Part shown: positions 1 to 4,777 of the stretch, in pieces
Layout: each line of letters begins with the position of its first letter
Position numbering within the stretch: the first letter of the stretch is position 1
Origin: Candidatus Bathyarchaeota archaeon
GTDB lineage: Archaea > Thermoproteota > Bathyarchaeia > Bathyarchaeales > Bathycorpusculaceae
DNA: 8,108 bases
Reading direction: 5' to 3'
Assembly (NCBI GenBank): GCA_003601875.1
Contig: PIYF01000030.1
Location: 1 to 8,108, forward strand
Notes under the pieces: generated by a model
Database searches by the model: none
What the model saw: the letters and a program-made list of their open reading frames with translations, nothing else
Told to the model about the DNA's origin: nothing
Translations under genes and position numbers: made by a program

Positions 1-124
1 TTTCTTATGAATGTAATGTGCCTTAGGACTAAAATTGTTAGTTTATGCTTCCCATGGAACTTTAACTGCTAAACACCCAGACGTGTTACTTCAAAATTAT
101 TATTTATAGAACGAGTTTCTGCAG

Positions 125-199
125 TGGACCGGGCGGGATTTGAACCCGCGACCTCCTGATTGCGAATCAGGCGTTCATACCAGGCTGAACTACCGGCCC
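125..199 (-). tRNA. tRNA-Ala (anticodon CGC)
   Basis: The minus strand folds into a complete cloverleaf. It has a 7-bp acceptor stem (GGGCCGG with CCGGTCC), a 4-bp D stem (GTTC/GAAC) with a GG-containing D loop, a 5-bp anticodon stem (CCTGA/TCAGG) with loop TTCGCAA, a 5-nt variable loop, and a T arm GCGGG/CCCGC with loop TTCAAAT. The anticodon is CGC, reading the Ala codon GCG. The acceptor stem carries the G3:U70 wobble pair, the major identity element for alanyl-tRNA synthetase, so anticodon and identity element agree. The discriminator is A and the 3' CCA is not encoded, so a CCA-adding enzyme must complete it. No intron interrupts the anticodon loop. Confidence 0.97.
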
Positions 200-211
200 T
201 TAAACCTTACA

Positions 212-232
212 TTATTAAAGTTGAATTTAGGT
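212..232 (-). promoter_or_regulatory. Putative TATA region of the tRNA-Ala gene
   Basis: Read on the minus strand, two AT-rich boxes (CCTAAATTC near 231-223 and CTTTAATAA at 220-212) lie upstream of the tRNA 5' end at 199. The first is about 26-28 nt from the mature 5' end, the usual archaeal TBP-site distance for a tRNA transcribed with little leader. Composition is AT-rich throughout, so the exact box is uncertain. Confidence 0.35.
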
Positions 233-288
233 TTTGCTTGCAAAATGAATAATCATCACGAATTGTGAAACTTTGTTGAGGATTAAAA

Positions 289-349
289 GCCGTCCGAGTA
301 ACTCTGAGATTTCATCTTAACTCAATCTAATGCCTTCTCATCATCCGGC
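289..349 (-). ncRNA. Candidate C/D-box guide sRNA
   Basis: On the minus strand a 61-nt stretch has the order expected of an archaeal C/D sRNA. It starts with GCCG (349-346), then a perfect box C ATGATGA (344-338), a 12-nt spacer (337-326), a D'-like TTGA (325-322), a C'-like AAGATGA (318-312), a 15-nt spacer, a D-like CGGA (296-293) and a closing CGGC (292-289) that pairs with the opening GCCG. The length and the first spacer fit the class. Against it, D' and C' each differ from consensus by one base, D has a G in place of the conserved U, and the second spacer is longer than the usual 12 nt. The guide next to D contains GAGTTACT, complementary to an AGTAACT stretch that I recall in 23S rRNA; this match is short and unverified. 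Confidence 0.28.
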
Positions 350-436
350 AAAAAACAATAAAGAAACGTGAAATAAAAAAGTTCTGTTTAACAAAAAATG
401 TGTATTCTGAATTCAGTTTTTCAATTCATAAGTTAG

Positions 437-445
437 TTAAATACC
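437..445 (+). promoter_or_regulatory. Putative TATA box for the small ORF at 482
   Basis: TTAAATACC sits about 25 nt upstream of positions 466-470. This predicts a transcript with a leader of roughly 12-16 nt before the GTG at 482. That leader would contain AGGGA (471-475), a plausible but weak Shine-Dalgarno sequence. Confidence 0.4.
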
Positions 446-481
446 TTTTGCATTTTCATTGTTAGAAATGAGGGAAGACTC

Positions 482-664
482 GTGAGTCAAAATTTAACAT
501 TTAAACAGAGAAAAAATTTGGAGGCTAAAATGGCGGAGATTTTCAAGGAAAACCTGAAGGAATTATCGGATGATTTTAAGGAAATATTGCTAGATGACTT
601 AGTTACGGCCTTTCAAAATAGAATAAATGTGTTAATTCGTGTACAAAAGAAAAGAGGCAACTAA
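482..664 (+). CDS. Small charged helical protein of unknown function
   Basis: I do not recognise a named family. The product is 60 residues if translation starts at GTG 482. It is almost entirely predicted helix, with alternating charged and hydrophobic residues, no Cys, no signal peptide and no membrane segment. The segment around residues 24-50 (NLKELSDDFKEILLDDLV onward) has amphipathic periodicity and could mediate oligomerisation or partner binding. An in-frame ATG at 530 is preceded by TTGGAGG, a much stronger Shine-Dalgarno sequence than that of the GTG. The true product may therefore be 44 residues (MAEIF...), although the predicted TATA-to-start distance favours 482. It lies 85 nt upstream of a winged-helix regulator gene on the same strand, which appears to have its own promoter. 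The codon pattern and helical design support a real gene. Function is unknown. Confidence 0.6.
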   Translation: MSQNLTFKQRKNLEAKMAEIFKENLKELSDDFKEILLDDLVTAFQNRINVLIRVQKKRGN

Positions 665-708
665 CATCAACTAAATAGGAAAAAGACAGAGTCTGAATAC
701 ATAAAAGC

Positions 709-718
709 TTTATATAAA
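709..718 (+). promoter_or_regulatory. Strong TATA box for the winged-helix gene
   Basis: TTTATATAAA is a near-ideal archaeal TATA element. A transcript beginning about 25 nt downstream (around 738-740) would exclude the GTG at 723 and leave a leader of about 10 nt before ATG 750. This box is the main reason for preferring the 750 start. Confidence 0.6.
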
Positions 719-749
719 AAATGTGAAAATATGGCAAGAGGTTCAGAGG

Positions 750-1043
750 ATGAGAAGATCAAAACTTGAAATGTATATAGATATTTTGAAGGTGTTAGCT
801 CACCGTGGGCCTCTGAAGTTAACGCATATCATGTATAAGGCCAATGTAAACTGCAGTGTTCTAAAACAATACCTTGACTTTTTGATAAAGCAAAATCTTG
901 TTGAAGAGAAAACTGTTGGAAAAAGAAGAGTTGTCTACATGATAACCCAACGTGGCATTAGAGTGCTAAAAGCCTTCAGAGAGTTAGAAGAAGTATTCAC
1001 TGTTCTGGAAGATGGGAGAGCAAGACCACCAATTCCATATTAA
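750..1043 (+). CDS. Small archaeal winged-helix transcriptional regulator
   Basis: The product is 97 residues from ATG 750, essentially a stand-alone winged helix-turn-helix of the archaeal HTH_45-like type. It begins MRRSKLEMYIDILKVLAHRG, followed by a helix-turn-helix (THIMYKANVNCSVLKQYLDFLIKQNLVEE) and a wing with basic GKRRVVY strands. A third helix (TQRGIRVLKAFRELEEVF) and a short proline-rich tail ending PPIPY close the protein. There is no ligand or sensor domain, so it probably binds DNA as a small dimer with specificity set by partners. The frame stays open upstream to a GTG at 723, which would add MKIWQEVQR. I prefer 750 because of the TATA box at 709-718, the AGAGG just before the ATG, and the family-like MRRSK start. 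T-rich DNA follows the stop codon. The target genes cannot be read from the sequence. Confidence 0.85.
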   Translation: MRRSKLEMYIDILKVLAHRGPLKLTHIMYKANVNCSVLKQYLDFLIKQNLVEEKTVGKRRVVYMITQRGIRVLKAFRELEEVFTVLEDGRARPPIPY

Positions 1044-1110
1044 AACTTTTTAGAATCTTTTATTTTTGATATTTTAGTTTTAATTTTATATTTAGATTTT
1101 TTATATGCTT
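1044..1110 (+). terminator. T-rich terminator region
   Basis: Directly after the stop codon come several runs of four to six T in succession (around 1048-1052, 1058-1061, 1063-1067 and 1098-1103). This is the pattern of archaeal intrinsic termination, which needs U-tracts but no strong hairpin. It separates the upstream regulator from the wHTH-ParA pair. Confidence 0.55.
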
Positions 1111-1152
1111 ATTTGATAAGGTTTCTGGATAACTATAAGTGTTTCGTAAGAC

Positions 1153-1162
1153 TTAATAAATA
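1153..1162 (+). promoter_or_regulatory. Putative TATA box of the wHTH-ParA unit
   Basis: TTAATAAATA is the best TBP-site match upstream of the gene at 1212. It predicts a transcript start near 1180-1186, giving a leader of about 26-32 nt. The inverted repeat at 1169-1203 straddles that predicted start. Confidence 0.45.
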
Positions 1163-1168
1163 CTCCTT

Positions 1169-1203
1169 CCCATCTAGAAATGTACAACTGTAAAACAGAT
1201 GGG
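1169..1203 (+). repeat. Inverted repeat around predicted transcript start
   Basis: The perfect 7-bp arms CCCATCT (1169-1175) and AGATGGG (1197-1203) are separated by 21 nt. They lie between the TATA-like box and the TTG start of the wHTH gene. As DNA this could be a two-half-site operator, perhaps for autoregulation by the downstream winged-helix protein. As RNA only part would be in the transcript. A 7-bp arm can arise by chance. Confidence 0.3.
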
Positions 1204-1211
1204 ATTAAAGT

Positions 1212-1586
1212 TTGACTGGACAGGATAACCTAGGAAGAAAATCAACAAAAATACTTGAGAAAATTAGGGAAAACCTTGAAAAATTGAATGAAAAAATAGA
1301 AATCATGATAGAACTTCAGAGAAAAGGAAAAAGAGAAATGCAACCTATACCAGAAACCCCCCTTGATGTGATGACTTTACTATCAATGCCCGATCATCTT
1401 AGAAAAACGGCAATGACTGTCTGCAGGCTTGGCCGTGCAACAGCTGAAGAAGTCGCTCAGCAGACTCATAGAGCTAGGGCTGTTGAAAGTGCATATTTAA
1501 ACCAGCTTGTTGTTATGGGATATTTAAAAAAGGAGAGGGAAGGGAGAAAAGCATATTTTTACATAGACAAGGAAAGCCGTGAGTGA
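1212..1586 (+). CDS. Coiled-coil plus winged-helix DNA-binding protein paired with ParA
   Basis: The product is 124 residues. Residues about 11-45 form a highly charged helix with hydrophobic residues at heptad spacing (KILEKIRENLEKLNEKIE), likely a coiled coil for dimerisation. After a short proline-containing linker (PIPETP), residues about 50-120 form a winged helix-turn-helix. Its second helix is ATAEEVAQQTHR, its recognition helix RAVESAYLNQLVVMGYL, and its wing KKEREGRKAYFYI. The TTG start has only weak Shine-Dalgarno support; an in-frame ATG at 1305 would delete most of the coiled coil, so I keep 1212. The stop codon overlaps a GTG that could start the next gene, and the ParA ATG is 5 nt downstream, so the two are co-transcribed. 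A DNA-binding protein encoded directly before a ParA-type ATPase suggests an adaptor or centromere-binding (ParB/SegB-like) role or a repressor of the pair. No sequence similarity to ParB or SegB is evident. Confidence 0.82.
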   Translation: MTGQDNLGRKSTKILEKIRENLEKLNEKIEIMIELQRKGKREMQPIPETPLDVMTLLSMPDHLRKTAMTVCRLGRATAEEVAQQTHRARAVESAYLNQLVVMGYLKKEREGRKAYFYIDKESRE

Positions 1587-1591
1587 TATTT

Positions 1592-2365
1592 ATGGGTAAA
1601 ATAATCGCCGTACATTCATATAAAGGGGGAACAGGTAAAACCCTTCTTTCAGTAAACCTAGCTGCTGCTTTAGCTAGAAAAGGGAGAAATGTCTGTCTCT
1701 TCGACCTTGACTTCCGTGCTCCAAGCTTATCAGCTCTTCTGAAGGTAAAAGCAGAATATTGGCTAAACGACTATCTAAACGGAACATGTGAAATCGACAA
1801 GGTGTTAATCAATTTAACTGGAAGACTCAGTAATAGCGGAAAATTTTTTGTCGGTTTAGCAAATCCGACAACTGAAGCAATCAGGGAAATGTCAGCTAAG
1901 GATAGAAGATGGGAGATGCATGCCTTGGGAAGACTACTTTCCCTTAGGAACTCACTGTTAAACAACGGTTTTGACTACTTAATTTTCGACACAAGCCCTG
2001 GGCTTCAATATTCATCTATAAATGCAATTGTGACAGCGGATCTTGTGCTCGTTGCCTCAACATTTGATAAATCTGACATTGAGGGAACAAAACGCATGTT
2101 AAGAGAACTTTACGACTTATTTGAGAAAAAAACTGGGATAATAATCAATAAGGTCTTATACGATGAATCTTTAAGAAACACTGAAGATGTAAGGAAAAGC
2201 ATGGAACAAACCTATCAATCACCAATTTTAGGTGCAATACCATGCTTTTGCGACGTTTCAAAGGCAAAGGGTACAATAATATTCGTAGAGGAAAAACGCA
2301 GTCACCCTTTCACTAAAATATTAAATAAGATTGCAGAAAAAATAGATGAAATGAAGGTTAATTAA
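1592..2365 (+). CDS. ParA/MinD-family deviant Walker A ATPase
   Basis: The product is a 257-residue SIMIBI-class ATPase. The deviant Walker A motif is at residues 11-17 (KGGTGKT), with the signature first Lys that reaches across the dimer. Walker A' is at about 34-46 (VCLFDLDFRAPSL), and Walker B at about 129-137 (LIFDTSPGL, Asp133). Such proteins form ATP-dependent dimers on DNA or membrane and position chromosomes, plasmids or large assemblies. The C-terminal stretch HPFTKILNKIAEKIDEMKVN is an amphipathic helix that could resemble the MinD membrane-targeting tail, so DNA-binding (ParA) and membrane-binding (MinD) modes remain open. I chose ATG 1592 because MGKIIAVHSYKGG is the usual family start; GTG 1583 would add MIF and overlap the preceding stop. 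The partner is the wHTH gene upstream. The gene ends 2 nt from the convergent biotin ligase gene. Confidence 0.92.
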   Translation: MGKIIAVHSYKGGTGKTLLSVNLAAALARKGRNVCLFDLDFRAPSLSALLKVKAEYWLNDYLNGTCEIDKVLINLTGRLSNSGKFFVGLANPTTEAIREMSAKDRRWEMHALGRLLSLRNSLLNNGFDYLIFDTSPGLQYSSINAIVTADLVLVASTFDKSDIEGTKRMLRELYDLFEKKTGIIINKVLYDESLRNTEDVRKSMEQTYQSPILGAIPCFCDVSKAKGTIIFVEEKRSHPFTKILNKIAEKIDEMKVN

Positions 2366-2367
2366 CT

Positions 2368-3153
2368 CTATATAAAATTGTATTTTAACTCTCCAGCAAC
2401 AAAATTTCTAACAGTTCCATCTAAAAATTTAACAACAAGTTTTCCTTCATTATCAACATCTTCCGCAATTCCTTCATACAATTTCCCATTCATTAAAATT
2501 TTAATTCTCTTACCAAGAAAAGAAGCAAAACTTTTCCATCTTTCAAGAATTTTCCGGAAATCTTCATTTAGAAAAAGTTCATATTCTCGTTCTATTTGAA
2601 ATAAAAGTTCACAGAGCAAATGTTCAAGTTTAACGTTTCTCTTAAGTTCTTCCTTCAATGTTGTGGCTGAACACCTCAAATTTTCTGGAAATTCTTTAAG
2701 GTTTATGTTTACGTTTAATCCTATGCCAACCACTACAAATTTTAGTTTCTTTTCCTTTGTAACGGATTCTGTTAGAATTCCACAAACTTTTCTGTTGTTA
2801 ATCAAAATATCGTTCGGCCATTTTATTTCAACGTTTAAGTTGAAAGTTTTCCTTATTGTTTCAGCTATTGCGAGGCTTATTGGAAATGTTAATTTTGAGG
2901 CTTCAAATGTTTTAATTTTCGGTTTTAGAATTATTGAGAACCAGAGTCCACCATTTGGAGAAAACCATTTTCTGTTAAGTCTTCCTTTACCTTCTGTTTG
3001 TTTCTCCGCAATCACTAAAGTTCCTTCGCTCGCTCCATGCAATGCTAAGTTTTTTGCAAGTTTGTTGGTTGAAGATAAAACTTGATAATAATGTATTTTT
3101 CTTCCTAAAATTTTCGTCTTTAGGCAACTTTCAATTTTTTCCTTTGAAATCAT
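2368..3153 (-). CDS. birA: Biotin-protein ligase, monofunctional (BirA-type)
   Basis: The enzyme activates biotin with ATP to biotinyl-AMP and transfers it to the Lys of a biotin carboxyl carrier protein. The 261-residue product shows the family motifs in order: SSTN at 27-30, the adenylate-binding loop GKGRLNRKW at 55-63, GGLWFSI at 68-74, KWPND at 111-115 and a downstream K122-x-x-GIL. A small SH3-like C-terminal domain spans about 209-261. The N-terminal DNA-binding domain of bifunctional BirA is absent, so this is a class I enzyme without repressor function. The frame is open to 3213, but the extra 20 residues overlap the divergent promoter, and ATG 3153 (MISKEK) gives a normal family start. 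It converges on the ParA gene and diverges from the acyl-CoA dehydrogenase. The carboxylase substrate is not in this window. Confidence 0.95.
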   Translation of the reverse strand: MISKEKIESCLKTKILGRKIHYYQVLSSTNKLAKNLALHGASEGTLVIAEKQTEGKGRLNRKWFSPNGGLWFSIILKPKIKTFEASKLTFPISLAIAETIRKTFNLNVEIKWPNDILINNRKVCGILTESVTKEKKLKFVVVGIGLNVNINLKEFPENLRCSATTLKEELKRNVKLEHLLCELLFQIEREYELFLNEDFRKILERWKSFASFLGKRIKILMNGKLYEGIAEDVDNEGKLVVKFLDGTVRNFVAGELKYNFI

Positions 3154-3189
3154 CTTATTCGCTTCTTTGAAATGGTTACGCTTGAAAGC

Positions 3190-3201
3190 AAGTTTTATGT
3201 G
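3190..3201. promoter_or_regulatory. Shared AT-rich box in the divergent birA / dehydrogenase promoter
   Basis: The 84-bp gap between the two starts (3153 minus, 3238 plus) holds one obvious TATA-like core, TTTTAT (reverse ATAAAA). Read leftward it predicts a transcript start near 3170, 17 nt before the birA ATG. Read rightward it predicts a start near 3221. The dehydrogenase ATG is preceded by AAGGTG (3226-3231), a good archaeal Shine-Dalgarno at 6-nt spacing. Use of the same box in both directions is inference. Confidence 0.35.
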
Positions 3202-3237
3202 TATTTCCATCAATTATTGAAGTTTAAGGTGTTTAAA

Positions 3238-4767
3238 ATGGTTGATGGATATCCTTGGTGGAATGAAAGACATAAGGAGCTTGCTGTTGAAGCTAAAGAA
3301 TTCGCAGATGAAAATATTCATCGTGGTGAAGAGGTTTTCTGGACTAAAAAGTTTCCAGAGGATTTACTTAAAACGGTGGCTGAGAAGGGATGGTTTGGAG
3401 TTTTAATCCCTGAACAGTATGGTGGAATGAACGTTGGTGCAACTGGTTCATGCATAGTGACTGAAGAGTTAAGCCGTATATGTTCAGCTTTGGCAAATGT
3501 CTACTGTGTCACATTTTTCAGTGGAACAAAACAGTTGCTAAATTTTGGGAATGAAGAGCAAAGGAAACGTTGGTTGCCGAAAATTGCAAAGGGAACAGTG
3601 GCTGGAGTCTGCATAACAGAGCCATATATAGGTTCAGATGCTGCAGCCATAGAAACAACAGCTGAACGTGATGGAGACTTCTATATTATAAATGGAAAGA
3701 AACGTTTCACAACAAATGTTGGAATAGCTGACATGTATCTGGTATATGCGAAAACAAGTGAAAAAACTGAGGACAAAGCAAGGTATAAGCATTTAAGCGC
3801 CTTTATAGTTGAGAAGGGTTCACCAGGTTTCACCATTGAAAGAGTTAACGAGTTAACTGGATGGTATGGGCTTCCAAATGGTTACTTAGACTTTGAAAAT
3901 GTGAAAGTTCCCGTTGAAAACATGATAGGTAACGAGGGTGACGGATGGAAAATAATGATGGCTGGGTTAAACTTTGAAAGAACATTATTTACAGCTGGTA
4001 TGCTTGGACCAATGAGAGAGGCTTTACGTTACGCTGTGGGACATGCTGAAAGAAGGATACAATTTGGACAACCAACAATAAACGCGGAGGTAAACCAGTT
4101 TAAAATAGCAGACATGATTGCTGGCTATGAAACATCCAGGCTTCTTGTATATTATGCAGCTTACCTTACAGATTTAGGGATGGACAATGTGCTTTACGCA
4201 ACAATGGCTAAACTATATACTTCTGAAACCTACGAGAAAGTGTTAAGCACGGCAATTCAAGTGATGGGTGGGGATGGATGGACAAAGTTTTATCCACTTG
4301 ACTCTTTCATGCGGGATGCAAAAGTAAATCAGATAGGTGCTGGAACAAGCGAAGTGATGCGGATGATCCTTTTCAGGCAAGGATTAAGAACATTAAAGGA
4401 AGACTTAAAGTTTCCAGCAAGAAGGGTTCATGAAACTTTAAAGGTACCAGTTTCAACACCTAAACCTAAGAAAGTCAGAGAAATAAATGAACATTCGTTA
4501 TTGGAACTTTTCGCTGAAAACTATATTGTGAATCCTGGATTGTGCATGAGCCGTGAGGACATTAAAGCTAGAGTTGAAGAATTTGATGATCAAAAGCTGG
4601 ATGAGACTCTCCAAACTTTAGAAACTCAAGGGTTAGTTAAAATTTACAGAGATAGAAAGGGAAGAATAAGCCTTGCAAGAGCTACAATTGAAGGTTTAAG
4701 GAAAGCTAAGCCGCGGGAAGCTTACCGCTGGTTCCCAGATTGGATTTCAAAAGAATATATTTTCTAA
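3238..4767 (+). CDS. Acyl-CoA dehydrogenase with C-terminal winged-helix-like extension
   Basis: The product is 509 residues, against about 380-400 for a normal acyl-CoA dehydrogenase. Residues 1-390 form the complete FAD enzyme that oxidises acyl-CoA to 2-enoyl-CoA. The N-terminal helical domain starts WWNERHKELAVEAKEF. The flavin-contacting middle domain shows CITEPYIGSDAA and NGKKRFTTNVGIAD. The C-terminal helical domain shows RRIQFGQP, QVMGGDGW and RDAKVNQIGAGTSEVMR. The Glu of the common YEGTS motif is Ala368. Glu247 in GLNFERT matches the position used as catalytic base by isovaleryl- and long-chain-type enzymes. After a Lys/Pro linker (402-412), residues about 415-491 look like a winged helix: SLLELFAENYIV, SREDIKARVEEF, LDETLQTLETQGLVKIY, then a basic wing. 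ATG 3238 has an AAGGTG ribosome site; the open frame to 3172 adds 22 atypical residues. The substrate chain is not determinable here. The electron acceptor is probably ETF, not seen here. Confidence 0.94.
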   Translation: MVDGYPWWNERHKELAVEAKEFADENIHRGEEVFWTKKFPEDLLKTVAEKGWFGVLIPEQYGGMNVGATGSCIVTEELSRICSALANVYCVTFFSGTKQLLNFGNEEQRKRWLPKIAKGTVAGVCITEPYIGSDAAAIETTAERDGDFYIINGKKRFTTNVGIADMYLVYAKTSEKTEDKARYKHLSAFIVEKGSPGFTIERVNELTGWYGLPNGYLDFENVKVPVENMIGNEGDGWKIMMAGLNFERTLFTAGMLGPMREALRYAVGHAERRIQFGQPTINAEVNQFKIADMIAGYETSRLLVYYAAYLTDLGMDNVLYATMAKLYTSETYEKVLSTAIQVMGGDGWTKFYPLDSFMRDAKVNQIGAGTSEVMRMILFRQGLRTLKEDLKFPARRVHETLKVPVSTPKPKKVREINEHSLLELFAENYIVNPGLCMSREDIKARVEEFDDQKLDETLQTLETQGLVKIYRDRKGRISLARATIEGLRKAKPREAYRWFPDWISKEYIF

Positions 4768-4777
4768 ATAATTTTCC

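Noticed and set aside
1..72. Open frame entering from the left edge and ending at TAA 70-72
   Set aside because: It gives only 23 codons with several Cys and Met and no family look. It could be a gene tail but nothing supports it.
256..268. Short inverted repeat TCAC-GAATT-GTGA
   Set aside because: Arms of four bases in AT-rich DNA are expected by chance.
407..416. Perfect 10-bp palindrome CTGAATTCAG followed by T-run
   Set aside because: It has no loop to form a terminator hairpin and only one copy. It could be an operator for the small ORF but is too short to claim.
1771..1965. Minus-strand frame inside the ParA gene
   Set aside because: It lies wholly inside a gene with intact Walker motifs and has no promoter or ribosome site of its own.
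2663..3085. Open frame on the plus strand opposite biotin ligase (and a smaller one at 2378-2599)
   Set aside because: The minus strand carries all biotin ligase motifs in order. The plus-strand frames read as Phe/Ser-rich sequence with no recognisable domain and are antisense shadows.
3172..3237. Upstream extension of the acyl-CoA dehydrogenase frame from ATG 3172
   Set aside because: The added 22 residues do not resemble the family, and ATG 3238 has AAGGTG at proper spacing. The extension also covers the birA promoter.
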